The translations under genes and the position numbers were made by a program. Below the pieces are notes generated by a model, which was not told the DNA's origin, searched no databases, and saw nothing but the letters and a program-made list of their open reading frames with translations. Shown here one piece after another: positions 1 through 10,436 of a stretch of DNA of 64,000 nt; the first letter of the stretch is position 1, and the number at the start of each line of letters is the position of its first letter. The DNA is taken from assembly GCF_002813555.1 (NCBI RefSeq), contig NZ_CP025057.1, positions 186,001 to 250,000 of the forward strand, in the 5' to 3' direction. The stretch is from Spiroplasma floricola 23-6. GTDB lineage: Bacteria; Bacillota_I; Bacilli_A; Mycoplasmatales; Mycoplasmataceae.

Positions 1-803
1 TAGCACTAGATATGGATGGGACTACTTTTAAAGCATTAGATGACATTGTTATGGAAAATGTTGAACCTATTAATCAAGCTATTAAAAAAGGAATAAAAGT
101 GGTTTTTGTTACTGGAAGACCAATTCATACAAAAATAAATAGACTTGAGCTTTTTGATTTTTCAAATGATGGAGCAATTTTTGTTGCATTTAATGGAGCT
201 CTTATTTATGATTTAAAAAATAAACAAGTAGTTGATGCAAATCCTATAGATAAGCAAACTGTTTTAAAAGCTTTTGAACTTTTAAAAACATCAGAGGAAT
301 TTAAAGAAATCGAACTTTGAGCTTACACAGTTGATGACACATTAAGTTACATAAATAGACCTATAAAAGGATCAAAAGTTTTAGAACACGAAACACATTT
401 TTTTGATTATGAACCAGTAGTTTTTACATCTGATATGGAAATGTTAGATTGTCATAAAATTCTTGTAATGAATACAAATATTAAGTTTGTCAAGGAATTA
501 AGAAATTTAGGTTTAGAAGTTTCTTGAACTGAGGGTTCATTGGCAGGAGAAGTAACTAAAAAAGGTATAAATAAAAAATATGCTTTAGAATTTTTATCAA
601 AAAAATTCTCAATAAATAAATCAGAAATTTTAGCAATGGGTGATGGAGCAAATGATTTACCTATGTTTGAATATGCAGGTTTATCAATAGCACCAGCAAA
701 TGCTCATCAAGAAATAAAAGATAAAGCAACAGTAGTTTCTGAATATACTAATTTAGAAGGTGCAGTGGCAAAAGCAATTAATAAATATATATTAGGAGAA
801 TAA
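1..803 (+). CDS. Cof-type HAD-family phosphatase (5' end cut by window)
   Basis: Haloacid dehalogenase-superfamily hydrolase of the Cof/YidA subfamily, expected to dephosphorylate small sugar phosphates or related metabolites in the cytoplasm. The open frame runs in from base 3 with the nucleophile motif DMDGT (first Asp is the catalytic nucleophile) at the extreme start, so only a few N-terminal residues are missing. An internal cap-domain region follows, and near the end is the metal-binding motif GDGANDLPMF. About 266 codons are visible, the usual length for the family. Three UGA codons (about 318, 525 and neighbours) read as Trp. It ends 2 bases before gpmI, so the two are probably co-transcribed. 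The substrate cannot be told from sequence. Confidence 0.9.
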
Positions 804-805
804 AC

Positions 806-2395
806 ATGAAAGCAAAAAAACCAGTAGTATTGGCTATATTAGATGGATGAGGACTTGCAGAACCAGGTAAAGGAAATGCTGTTCTTCAAGCAAATATGGA
901 ATTTGTAGAAAGTTTAAAAAAAGAATACCCATGAGTTTCATCACATGCAAGTGGTGAATGAGTAGGATTACCAGAAGGACAAATGGGTAATTCAGAAGTT
1001 GGTCACATTCATTTAGGAGCAGGAAGAATTAAATATGAATCTTTATCATTAATTAATAAAGCAATTTCTGAAAATAAATTTGATTCAAATGAAGAAATTC
1101 AAAAAGCAATTAAAAACTCTTTAGATAAAAATAGTGCATTTCATATTATGGGATTATTTTCAGATGGTGGAGTTCATTCACATATGAAACATATGTTTGC
1201 AACATATGAATCAGCAGCTAAAGCTGGAGTTAAAGAAATCTATTTACATTTATTTACAGATGGAAGAGATACAAAACCAACTGTGGCATTAAATTATTTA
1301 AAAGAATTAAACACATTAATTGAAAAATATAAAGTTGGTCAAGTAGCATCAATTTCAGGAAGATTTTATTCAATGGATAGAGATAAAAGAATGGAAAGAG
1401 TTGCTGAAGGTTACAAATCAATGGTCAATAGAAATTGTGAAAACTCATTTACAGATCCAGCATCATATATTCAATCACAATATGATTTAGGAAAAGATGA
1501 TGAAGGAATTATTCCTGCATATAATTCAAATTGTAATAATGGTTATGTTAAAGAAAATGATACTGTTGTTTTTATAAACTTTAGACCAGATAGAGCTATT
1601 CAAATGGCAAGTACATTTACAAATCATGATTATGCTGCATGAAGTGATGCTTCATTTAAAGATTTAACTTTCTTAGGAGATAAAATTTATTTCCTATGTA
1701 TGATGGAATATTCAGATTCAGTTAAAACAAATCATATTGCATTTAAATCAATTGAAGTTGTAAATGGTTTAGGAGAATGATTAAGTAAAAAAGGATATAA
1801 ACAGTTAAGAATTGCTGAAACTGAAAAAATAGCACATGTTACTTTCTTTTTTGATGGGGGAAAAGATTATTTTAAAAATGGTCTTGCAACTCAAGAAGAA
1901 ATTAAACTTGATGGAGCTTCAATTGACTTAATTGCATCTCCAAAAGTAGCAACTTATGATTTAAAACCAGAAATGTCAGCTGTTGAAATTACAGATAAAT
2001 TAGTTGAAAGAATTGCATCAGAAGAATTTGATTTAATTGTTTTAAACTATGCAAACTGTGATATGGTTGGTCATACAGGTGTGTTGGATGCTGCAATTAA
2101 AGGTGTAAAAACTTTAGATGAACAATTAAAAAGAGTTTATCAAGCATGTGAAGAACATGGAGCAGTAATGGTTATTACAGCAGATCATGGAAATGCAGAA
2201 ATTATGATTGATGGAGAAGGTGGGCCAAATAAAAAACATACAAGTCAACCAGTGCCAATTATAATAACTGATAAATCAATAAAACTGAGATCAAAAGATG
2301 CAGCTATTGCTGATGTTTCACCAACAATTTGTGAAATATTGGGAGTAGAAATACCAGAAGAAATGACTCAACCTTCATTAATTGAAAAAAATTAA
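806..2395 (+). CDS. gpmI: 2,3-bisphosphoglycerate-independent phosphoglycerate mutase
   Basis: Interconverts 3- and 2-phosphoglycerate in glycolysis. The 529-residue product matches the family length (about 510-530). It opens with the metal-site signature ILDGWGL and carries MGNSEVGH, whose Ser (about residue 63) is the phosphorylated catalytic serine. FTDGRDTKP, SISGRFYSMDRD and, near the end, ITADHGNAE are the remaining metal and phosphate ligands of the alkaline-phosphatase fold. The start ATG at 806 is chosen because the DGWG motif follows it directly and GGAGAA lies just upstream. Several UGA codons are sense Trp. It is followed by a strong terminator. Identification is firm. Confidence 0.97.
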
Positions 2396-2415
2396 AAGGT
2401 TTTTCTAATACAAAT

Positions 2416-2456
2416 AAACATACTCTAGTTTTTTAAATGTAGAGTATGTTTTTTTA
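2416..2456 (+). terminator. Rho-independent terminator after gpmI
   Basis: A perfect 12-bp inverted repeat (AAACATACTCTA at 2416-2427 with TAGAGTATGTTT at 2440-2451) runs directly into a T tract. It closes the HAD-gpmI transcript. Confidence 0.9.
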
Positions 2457-2564
2457 TATAAAACTTTTCTTATTTTTTAATGAATACTATATTATTATTA
2501 ATTCGTAGGGAAGAAATAGTTCTAAATTTACAGCATATAAATTTAGAAAGGATTTTTACATTAA

Positions 2565-3743
2565 ATGATTTTATCGACAAATGTTGGACAAACAATTGTA
2601 AAAGTTTTGTCAGATTGAGGTTTTTGAGGAGCCATAATATCTACTCTAGTAGTAATAACATTGGGTTTTTTATTAACCAAAAAAAATATTTTAAAAAAAG
2701 AATGAGATAAGGTTTTTGTTAAAGTTGTTATGGTAATAGGATTGCCAGCATTAGCATTAGAAGGTTTTTTAACAGATATTACAGTTAAAGATTTAATAAA
2801 TCAAATGGGAGTTTTAGCAATAGGTTTTTTATTTTATTCAATTATGATGTTTACTTCAAGATATTTCTTTTTAAAAACTAATAAGGATATCCAAGATACA
2901 TTAGCAATGTGTGTAGCTTTAGCTTCCACAACATTTTTTGGTCTACCAATAGTTGGTGTAATTTTTGGTTTAGAAGGAACTGTATCAGGGAACATATTCA
3001 ATGTTCCTTATAGAATCTTTTTATATAGTTTAGCTTTAATGATTATGAGTAAAAAAAATCTTACAGCTACTTTAACAAAAGAACAAAAATTAGAATACAA
3101 ATTAAAATTTAAACAATTAAGTGTAGAAGAAAAACAAACAATTAGAAATGAGAAAAATACTAAAATTAAAAATAGTTTAAAAACTATTTTTGTGAATCCA
3201 ATTTTAATTGCTACATTTATTGGATTATTTATCTGAATTACTCAGTTAATTCCTGGTATTGATGTTTTAAAACATGAAGGAAAAACATATTCAGTTTTAA
3301 GAATTGATATATTATTCCCTCCAATAAATAAAACATTAAAAATTATTTCAGGAATTTGCACTCCTTTAGCATATCTTGCTGTGGGAATGAGTTTAGCTTC
3401 AAGCGATATTAAAGCAGCTGCAAAATCAAAACTAGTTTGATATTCAACTTTTATAAAAGTTTTAGTTGCTCCAACAATTATATTGTTAATGGCAATTGCA
3501 TATTCATCAATTGGAAAAGCAATTACAGGAAATGGTATTCTTACAGAAGCTAACTTAGGAGCATTAGTTGTTATGACAGCAGCTCCACCAGCTTCAGTTG
3601 TAGTTTCTTATGCTATTTCTTTTGATAAAGAAAAAGTATTGGCAAGTAATCTAGCTGTCTTATCAACTCTTATGTCAATAGTTATGATGCCATTTTGAAT
3701 TGTCTTAGTTAAAGTACTAGGATCAACACCATTATTTAGTTAG
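2565..3743 (+). CDS. AEC-family (auxin efflux carrier-like) transporter
   Basis: Integral membrane transporter of the AEC/malate-permease family, about 392 residues with about ten hydrophobic segments. The start ATG 2565 is set by AGAAAGGA about 12 bases upstream and gives an N-terminal helix of the expected kind; three UGA=Trp codons lie in the first 50 residues. The central cytoplasmic loop (about residues 165-215) is unusually charged and Lys-rich. The C-terminal half ends in hydrophobic helices with the conserved small-residue stretch AAPPASVV. It lies 11 bases before a D-2-hydroxyacid dehydrogenase and is very likely in one operon with it, so lactate or another 2-hydroxy acid is a reasonable but unproven substrate. 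Some relatives are annotated as malate permeases. Confidence 0.85.
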
Positions 3744-3754
3744 GAGAAAAAAGT

Positions 3755-4753
3755 ATGACTAAAAAAATTGTATGTTATGGTGTCAGAGACACTGAAAAAG
3801 CAATATTTCAAAAAGTTGCTTCTAAATTTCCTTATGAGTTAGTTTTAGAAGAAAAACTATTAACTCATGAAAATGTTGAAACTGCAAAAGGAGCTTATGG
3901 GGTGATGCTAAGAGCCAATTGTGTTGCAGATAAAGTTAATCTAGATAAATTTAAAGAATATGGAATCGAATATGTTTTAACAAGAACTGTAGGATTTAAT
4001 CATATTGATTTAAACTATGCAAAACAATTAGGATTTAAAATGGCTAGAGTTCCATTTTATTCACCAAATGCAGTAAGTGAATTGGCAGTTTCATTAGCTT
4101 TAGGGTTAATGAGAAACACATTTTATATGGCAAAAAAAAGTAATGAAAAAAACTTTATAGTAGATAATTTTATGTATGCTAAAGAAATAAGAAACTCTAC
4201 AATAGGAATTATTGGAACAGGTAGAATTGGTATGGAAACTGCAAAAGTTTTTAAAGGAATGGGAGCTAACATAATAGGTTATGATCTTTATCCAAATAAG
4301 GATAATGAAAAAATACTAAAATATGTAGATTTTGAAACAATAGCAAAAGAAAGTGATGCAGTAATACTTCATTGTCCTCTTATTGAAGGGGAAAACAATG
4401 AGTTCATTAATAAAGAATTCTTTAATAAAATGAAAGACAACTCATTTCTTTTAAATCTTTCTAGAGGAGAGTTAGTTAATAATTTAGATCTTTTAGAAGC
4501 TGTAAAATCTAATAAACTTAAAGGAGTTGCACTTGATACTTTATCAAATGAGGGTCAAATTTTCTTTAAAGACTTTCAAAATAAAGAACTTCCAATTAAT
4601 GTTTACAATGAGCTACTTAAATTTTCACCGCGAGTTATTTTTACGCCCCATATTGGTAGTTATACAGATGAGGCAATTAAAAATATGGTTGAAGTCTCTT
4701 TAGAAAACTTACAAGAATTTGAAAAATATAACAGTTGTAAAAACGCTATATAA
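3755..4753 (+). CDS. D-2-hydroxyacid dehydrogenase (probably D-lactate dehydrogenase)
   Basis: NAD-dependent oxidoreductase of 332 residues, normal for the D-isomer 2-hydroxyacid dehydrogenase family. The N-terminal half has RTVGFNHIDL, the counterpart of the family's R-S-A-G-Y-N signature. The Rossmann dinucleotide motif GTGRIGMETAKVF is near residue 150. The catalytic Arg lies in LNLSRGELV and the catalytic His in TPHIGSYTDEA near residue 297. The start ATG follows GGAGAAAAAAGT. The likely role is pyruvate to D-lactate to re-oxidise NADH; exact substrate specificity is inferred from resemblance to D-LDH. It shares the preceding AEC carrier's transcript and is followed by a terminator. Confidence 0.88.
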   Translation: MTKKIVCYGVRDTEKAIFQKVASKFPYELVLEEKLLTHENVETAKGAYGVMLRANCVADKVNLDKFKEYGIEYVLTRTVGFNHIDLNYAKQLGFKMARVPFYSPNAVSELAVSLALGLMRNTFYMAKKSNEKNFIVDNFMYAKEIRNSTIGIIGTGRIGMETAKVFKGMGANIIGYDLYPNKDNEKILKYVDFETIAKESDAVILHCPLIEGENNEFINKEFFNKMKDNSFLLNLSRGELVNNLDLLEAVKSNKLKGVALDTLSNEGQIFFKDFQNKELPINVYNELLKFSPRVIFTPHIGSYTDEAIKNMVEVSLENLQEFEKYNSCKNAI

Positions 4754-4789
4754 AAAAATATCTTCTATGCATTAGAAGATATTTTTTTA
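4754..4789 (+). terminator. Rho-independent terminator
   Basis: AAAATATCTTCT and AGAAGATATTTT form a long perfect stem with a short loop, and the 3' arm runs into seven T residues. It ends the AEC-dehydrogenase operon. The A-rich 5' arm gives T's on the other strand too, but the convergent gene is 350 bases away. Confidence 0.9.
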
Positions 4790-5125
4790 TTGTTATAGCA
4801 CCTTTCAAGTTTTAATGCAGTTATTATTAAAACTAAATTAGTAGATATTTTATTATGCTCTCTATTTTTTTTTATTAACAAATAAATTATTTATTTAAAA
4901 TTATTAAATATTGATATGCTGTTATTATAAATACACATTTCACTGTTCCAAAATTAAATAGCTCTAAGTTATTTTTAGTAAATAAATTAAATAAAAAATA
5001 AAGTATTGAAAGAACTGAGATATTTAATTCTGTAACTCATTAATGATTATTTTCAAGTAGTTAATTAGAGTTTTGTTTGAAATATTGATATACTTGCAGT
5101 TTTAATTATTAATTATTCCAATAAA
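4790..5125. other. Non-coding gap between convergent genes
   Basis: About 335 bases of very A+T-rich DNA between two convergent transcripts. No open frame with a ribosome binding site, no tRNA and no clear repeat was found. It may be decayed sequence. Confidence 0.5.
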
Positions 5126-5172
5126 AAAGCAATTATTATAGTTTTTATCAACCATTATTAACTGCTTTTCTA
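5126..5172 (-). terminator. Terminator of the flavoprotein gene (overlaps its stop codon)
   Basis: On the minus strand AAAAGCAGTTA (within the last codons) pairs with TAATTGCTTTT downstream of the stop, including one G-T wobble, and is followed by a T-rich tract. The hairpin overlaps the 3' end of the coding region. Confidence 0.6.
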
Positions 5173-6125
5173 TCTTTAATAATTTTTTCAATGTTAACAA
5201 CTGCTTGCATTGATTCATAAACACCTGAAATAAGATTTCTTATTTTTGTTTCATAAATACAACAATCTCCTGATGCATAAATTCCTTGTACTGAAGTTTG
5301 CATTGTTTGATCAACTTCAAATCTATTTAATTTATTTATTTTTAAATCTAAATTTTCAAATTTCTCTTTTTCAATTGTTGAACCAAATTGAACTATAATA
5401 GAGTCAACTTCTAATTCAACTTCTTGATTTGAATCAATTTCTATTATTTTAATTTTTTTTACTATGTCGTTATCATCTTCACTAATTTCTTTAAAGTTAT
5501 AAGGAGTTAAAAATCTAACATGATTTTTTTTAGCTTCTTCTATACTTGCTGGTTTTGCTCTAAATTCGTTTCTTCTGTGAACTATTGTAACTGATTTTGC
5601 TATACTTGTAAGTTCATTTGCTCAATCCAATGAAGAGTCTCCTCCACCAAATATTGTCACATTTTGATTTTTAAACTCTTGCATATTTGTAATTGAGTAG
5701 AATATATTATCATATAGTTTATCAACTAATTGTATTGGTTTAAAAACACCCATTCCATCTGTAAATAATATTCTTTTATATTGTTTAACTTCTTTATTTG
5801 AAAATTTAACTTCAAATCAGTTAATATGTTTTTCTTCTTCAGGTTTAATTGTTTTTATTTCTAAAACATATGTATTGTAAGTTAAATTAATGTCATCATT
5901 TTCTTTTTTAATTGATTTAAACATTGCATCCATTGCTTCTTGCCCTTGAATTTTAGGAATTGCTGGAAAATTATATATATATTTTTCTGGATAATAAGTA
6001 GTTACTTGACCTCCATAAGTGTCTTTGGCTTCAACTACGTCACCCGTTAATTTTAAATCTGCTGCCATTTTTCAAGCATACATTCCAGCAGATCCACATC
6101 CAATTATTAAAATATCTTTAACCAT
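5145..6125 (-). CDS. Ferredoxin-NADP(+) reductase-type flavoprotein (YumC-like)
   Basis: FAD/NAD(P)-dependent oxidoreductase of 326 residues. The N-terminal FAD motif is IIGCGSAGMYA, followed by YYPEKYIYNFPAIPK, which resembles the LYPEKYIYDVAGFPK signature of YumC-type ferredoxin-NADP reductases. A second nucleotide motif, GGGDSSLDWANEL, also matches that group. The CxxC redox pair of true thioredoxin reductases is absent, so a trxB label would be wrong even though the folds are related. C-terminal ASGDCC contributes the FAD-binding Gly-Asp. The start is ATG at 6125 with a GGAGG site just upstream; the stop is the TAA at 5145-5147, reached by reading UGA as Trp. The probable role is electron transfer from NADPH to a small acceptor. 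Confidence 0.85.
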
Positions 6126-6191
6126 AATTGCCTCCAAAATAATGCAAAATCATTATATCATATATACATACGTTAAAAGGAGCAATAGCAA
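6126..6191. promoter_or_regulatory. Divergent promoter region, flavoprotein / tsaE
   Basis: Only 66 bases separate the divergent starts. On the minus strand an extended -10, TGATATAAT (TATAAT at 6157-6152), drives the flavoprotein, whose GGAGG lies just before its ATG. On the plus strand AAAAGGAG at about 6174-6182 is the ribosome binding site for tsaE; its -10 is probably the TATATA-rich stretch at 6153-6168. Confidence 0.6.
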
Positions 6192-6608
6192 ATGAGATTT
6201 GAAATTAATAATTTAGATGAGTTAAATAAAGTTGTTAAATATATTCTAGATAAGTTAAAAGAAAATGTTTGCTTAATTCTTGATGGACAAATGGGTGCAG
6301 GGAAAACAACTTTCACAAAGAAAGTGTTAAAGGAAATGGGATTAAATGAAATTGTAACTTCACCAACTTTTACAATTATGAATCAATATCAAATAAAGGA
6401 ATTAAAAATTAATCATATAGATGCATATAGATTAACTTTACAAGAAGATTCACAAATGTATTTAGAAGAAATGATGAATTCATTAAATATTGTAGAATGA
6501 AGTGAAAACTTGGCAATTAATTATAGTTCTTATTTTAAAGTAATAAAAATTGAAATTGATGTAATTGATGAAAATAAAAGAATATTTACAGTTGAGGAGG
6601 AAAATTAA
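6192..6608 (+). CDS. tsaE: tRNA threonylcarbamoyladenosine biosynthesis ATPase TsaE
   Basis: 138-residue P-loop ATPase that works with TsaB and TsaD to place t6A at position 37 of ANN-decoding tRNAs. It shows the Walker A motif GQMGAGKTTF near residue 35, the switch TSPTFTIMNQY, and the downstream HIDAYRL. Continuation past the UGA at 6498 gives the usual EWSE-like end. The start ATG 6192 follows AAAAGGAG. One base after its stop is the ATG of tsaB, so the two are translationally coupled and functionally linked. Confidence 0.93.
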
Positions 6609-6609
6609 T

Positions 6610-7176
6610 ATGAATCTTTTTTTAGATACAAGCAATAATAAATTAATTCTAATTTTAGAAAAAAAAGAGGAAATTGTAGATTTTTTATTTTTAGATAATC
6701 AAATAAGAATTAGTGATATTGCTTTAGAAGAACTTAATAACTTTTTGCAAAGAAATAATTTAACAATACATGATATTAAAAATTTTTATGCAACAAAAGG
6801 GCCTGGAAGTTATACAGGAGTAAGAGTTGCCATTACAATTGTTAAAACTTTAAAAACTATTAATAATAACTTTAATGTTTATTTAATTTCTTCACTTGCT
6901 TTTCAAGCTTCTAATAAGAAAGCAATTAGTATTCTTGATGCAAAAGGATCAAAAATTTATTTGGGAATCTATGAAAATGCTAAAAACATAATTGCTGATC
7001 AAGTTATACCTTTAGATTATTTAGAAGATTTTAAATCTCAATTTAAAGATTTTGAAGTACTTCAAGATTATAATAATATTGATTTTAAAGAAAATTATTT
7101 AAAAACTAAAAAGATGTTTGAAAAAGCTACTGATATATCAAGTATAAATCCAGTTTATATAAAGCATTTTATATAA
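6610..7176 (+). CDS. tsaB: tRNA threonylcarbamoyladenosine biosynthesis protein TsaB
   Basis: 188-residue ASKHA-fold protein, the inactive partner that binds TsaD in the t6A complex. Conserved features are the N-terminal LFLDTSN strand and TKGPGSYTGVRVAIT near residues 62-76, the family hallmark. The start is placed at ATG 6610 because GAGGAGG lies 9 bases upstream and the family begins with this strand; the open frame could extend upstream to 6565, but that would overlap tsaE without homologous residues. The C-terminal half is short, as in other mollicute TsaB proteins. Confidence 0.92.
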   Translation: MNLFLDTSNNKLILILEKKEEIVDFLFLDNQIRISDIALEELNNFLQRNNLTIHDIKNFYATKGPGSYTGVRVAITIVKTLKTINNNFNVYLISSLAFQASNKKAISILDAKGSKIYLGIYENAKNIIADQVIPLDYLEDFKSQFKDFEVLQDYNNIDFKENYLKTKKMFEKATDISSINPVYIKHFI

Positions 7177-7195
7177 AAATAATGAGGTATAGATT

Positions 7196-7672
7196 ATGAA
7201 AGAAAAAGGTCAAATTGGAGTACTACCAACATGAGCAATGATTTTAATTGTTGTTTTTTTCATAATCGGACTTGCTATTTCTATTTGAGGATTCATATCT
7301 GCTTTTAATTCAAAGAAAAAAAGAGTTAAAACTAATTTAGAATTTTTATTTAAAGATAAACAAATAATTAAATATGGAAATACTTTTAAAGAGAAAAACG
7401 GGATTTATGCACTTATTTTTACAAATTTTGATGAAAATGATTACTTTAGACCAATATTTATTTTTCAAGCACAAGATTTTGATTTAATATCTAAAAATAT
7501 TATAGAAGAGATTAAGTCTGAAAAAAATTTATCAATTAAAGAATATATGAATGAAAAAAACTTAAAAAAAGAAGATATACATTTCGTAAAACTAGAAAAG
7601 GAAAATAACAAAGAGCTATTAGAAACTTGAATAAAAAAAACTAACTCAAAAACTAGAGGCTTTAATCAATAA
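7196..7672 (+). CDS. Hypothetical single-pass membrane protein
   Basis: 158 residues, not recognised. A hydrophobic segment (about residues 10-36, WAMILIVVFFIIGLAISIWG) follows a short charged N-terminus. The rest is a soluble Lys/Glu-rich domain with no motif I can name, ending WIKKTNSKTRGFNQ. The start ATG 7196 is supported by GAGGT 8 bases upstream. It lies 19 bases after tsaB and so is probably in that operon. Confidence 0.75.
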
Positions 7673-7746
7673 AACTTTTTTTTAAATCCACTATATTATG
7701 GAATAATTTTCAATTGATATATATAATAATAAGGTGGGGGTATATC

Positions 7747-7980
7747 ATGTCACAAAATCAAATTATAGGATTATCAATTTTTTTAATTGGACTCTTAATA
7801 ATGGCTATTTTTGGGGGATTAATTTTTTATTTTAGAAATAAAAATAAAAATAATTCAATTTTTGTTGCAAAAAATCAAGAAAGCCAAACTATTTGAGAAT
7901 TCACTAAAAAGAATTTTCCAGTTTTTATTACCTTATTTGGTCTTATTATGAGTATTACTGGAGCAATTATGATGTTTTAA
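7747..7980 (+). CDS. Small two-helix membrane protein
   Basis: 77 residues, unrecognised. Helix 1 is IIGLSIFLIGLLIMAIFGGL and helix 2 lies at the C-terminus (FITLFGLIMSITGAIMMF), joined by a Lys/Asn-rich loop, so the topology is a hairpin in the membrane. ATG 7747 is chosen over an upstream in-frame ATG because AAGGTGGGG sits just before it. It precedes the PTS gene by 60 bases. Confidence 0.75.
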
Positions 7981-8040
7981 ATGATTTACTACCATACAAA
8001 ATTAAAAAGATGATTTAAATAAAGAAAGAGAGAATTTTTT

Positions 8041-10116
8041 ATGAAAAATGTTTCTTCACAGGCTGAAGGAAAATCTCAAAATAAATTTGTAAGCTCTATG
8101 AAAAGGATGGGTAAAGGTATAATGCCCACTCTTTCAAAGTTAAGTAAAGCATTTTTATTACCAATTGCCTTATTACCAATTGCTGGTGTTTTTTTAGGTG
8201 TTGGTTCTGCTATCGCAACGAATTCTGCAGATGGTAGTTTTGGATTTTATTTTGGATCTGTTTTAAACAAAATGGGTGATGTCTGTTTTGGTAATTTACC
8301 TGTTTTATTTTGTATTTCTGTTGCTTTAGCATATACAAAAGATTCAGGTATTGCAGCTCTGACAGCAGTTGTTGGATTCCTAGTTATGAATGGAATGCAA
8401 GCTGCATTGCTACATACACAAACAGTTGATGAATCAAGTGTATTTGTATATGCCAATGGAGCATGACATCAATTTTATGCACAAAATGAGGCGGGACTTT
8501 GAGTACCAACTTATAATGGTTTTAACCTTCAAGATATAGAGAAATATGTTAGTGCTTCAGGTTTGAGTAACGCAGCAAATGGTGTTGCTATTAACTCAAA
8601 ATTAGAGTTAATTGATGGGGCAGGTAGTGTTTATTATTCATTATTATGAATTGATAAAATCCCTAATGGATTAATAACATCTAATATTGGTGTTAACTCA
8701 TTAAATACAGGAGTATTTGCAGGTATTTTTGTTGGTGCAATTGCTGCATGATGTTACAACAAATTTCACGCTACACAATTGCCAGCTGCAATTAGTTTCT
8801 TTTCAGGAACAAAATTAGTTCCTATTATTACTTTTGGAGCTGTTATACCTTTATCATTTTTATTTATGTTTATATGACCATATTTAGGAATGGGATTAGC
8901 TGCTTTTGGTAGAGCTTCAGGACAATTACCTTTTGGAGTTGATTCATTTATTTATGAAGTTGCAGAGCGTTCATTAGTTCCATTTGGACTACATCACGTT
9001 TTCTATGCACCTTTATGATGAACAAATGCTGGGGGATCAGTTGCTGAAGCATTTAATGAAGCAACTGATGCTCAACAAGCTGCTTTTGTTCAAGCTTGAA
9101 CAGCAAATCATAATGCAGCTGAAATTTTAGGTCAAGGAGTAGAAGCAACTTTTGAAAATATTAAAAGAGCAATAATTATGAAAACTCCTGATTTATGACA
9201 ATCAATGGGAGATCAAACAATTGCATATAAAGTTATAGCAAATTCAAAAGTACTTAACTTTACAGATTTAGAGATGTTAGGATTAAATATTGGTCGATTC
9301 CAATCAGGAAAATTTGGATTTATGTTACTTGGTTTACCAATGGCAGGACTTGCTATGTGGTTAAATGTTCCTAAAGAGAATCGAAAATCAGTTATGGGAA
9401 TTTACTTTTCAGCTGCCTTTACTTGTTTCCTAACAGGAATTACAGAACCAATTGAATATACATTCTTATTCTTGGCTCCTTGATTATTCTATGGTGTACA
9501 TATGCCTTTAGCTTCAATTTCATTCCTATTAGCTGGATTATTTAAAACTCACGTTTCAATGACAGTTTCTGGAGGATTTATTGATTATATTGTATTTGGT
9601 GTAGTACCATTCTTTGGAAGCAAAGCAATGAGTGCAAAATCATGTTTTGCAGTCTTAGGTGTGGCTGGAATAATGGCACCAGCTTACTTCTTCTCATTCT
9701 ACTTTGCTGTAAAATATGGAAAAGTAATGGTTCCAGGTCGTGATGGATCAGCAGAAGCAAAATTAGCAACTAAAGCTGATTACAAAGCTTCTAAAGGACA
9801 AAACCTAGATGGTTCAAAAATTGAAAAAAATAAAAGTTCAGCAGAAACTGCTAGAATTGAAAAAGCTACAAAAATTATTGAATATTTAGGTGGAGAAGCA
9901 AACATTGAGTATGTTGATGCTTGTGCTAGTCGTTTAAGAGTTACAGTTAAAGATTCTTCTATTGTTGATAAAGAAGGTATTCTTTCTTTAGGTGGGGCAA
10001 ATGGAGCCCTTATAAAAGGATCTAGCGTACAAATAGTTTATGGTGGAGAGCAAGAAGCCATAAAACCTCGTATGATTAAAATACTTGGAGAACAAAGAAA
10101 AGAGAAAAAATCATAG
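8041..10116 (+). CDS. ptsG: PTS glucose-type transporter, EIICB
   Basis: 691-residue phosphotransferase-system permease for import and phosphorylation of glucose (or N-acetylglucosamine, which has the same fold). The EIIC membrane domain begins with AFLLPIALLPIAGVFLGVG and contains GLHHVFYAPLWW and the sugar-site GITEPIEYTF. The soluble EIIB domain (about residues 600-691) has the phosphorylated cysteine in DACASRLRV (Cys628). There is an enlarged extracytoplasmic loop at about 120-215. No EIIA domain is fused, so phosphate must come from a separate EIIA. It is followed by a terminator, making it probably monocistronic or joined to the small upstream membrane gene. Confidence 0.92.
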
Positions 10117-10121
10117 TATTT

Positions 10122-10160
10122 AAAAAAAGTTCTAAATTTTAATTTAGAACTTTTTATTTT
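10122..10160 (+). terminator. Rho-independent terminator after the PTS gene
   Basis: AGTTCTAAATT (10129-10139) pairs with AATTTAGAACT (10141-10151) and is followed by a T tract. Confidence 0.88.
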
Positions 10161-10198
10161 TATATAATAATTGTGTTATTTATTTTAAAAAAAATGTA

Positions 10199-10229
10199 TT
10201 GGTATTAAATTAATTTTTTTTGATATAAT
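10199..10229 (+). promoter_or_regulatory. Promoter of tRNA-Ser
   Basis: An extended -10 element TGATATAAT (TATAAT at 10224-10229) lies 13 bases before the mature tRNA 5' end; a weak -35 TTGGTA at 10199-10204 lies 19 bases upstream. Confidence 0.75.
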
Positions 10230-10242
10230 GAATTATGTGTAT

Positions 10243-10333
10243 GGATTGATACTCAAGTTGGTGAAGAGGGCACCCTGCTAAGGTGTTAGGCCGGGCAACT
10301 GGCGCGAGAGTTCGAGTCTCTCTCAATCCGCCA
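10243..10333 (+). tRNA. tRNA-Ser (anticodon GCU)
   Basis: 91 bases including the encoded CCA. The acceptor stem GGATTGA pairs with TCAATCC. The anticodon stem GCACC/GGTGT encloses the loop CTGCTAA with anticodon GCT, reading AGC/AGU serine codons. A long variable arm (class II tRNA) and a T-arm with GTTCGAGTC are present. It is flanked by its own promoter and terminator. Confidence 0.95.
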
Positions 10334-10346
10334 TTTAAGAAAATAG

Positions 10347-10373
10347 ACCAAGATTTAAAATCTTGGTTTTTTA
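10347..10373 (+). terminator. Terminator after tRNA-Ser
   Basis: ACCAAGATTT (10347-10356) pairs with AAATCTTGGT (10358-10367), followed by T's; it lies 13 bases after the tRNA. Confidence 0.9.
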
Positions 10374-10436
10374 TTTGATTATAGAAATAATACCTATAAA
10401 ATAAATATTATAAGACTGCTTTGGAGGAACGTAATA

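Noticed and set aside
5145-6125. Thioredoxin reductase (trxB)
   Set aside because: The CxxC redox pair is missing, and the YYPEKYIY and GGGDSSLDWA motifs fit the ferredoxin-NADP reductase group instead.
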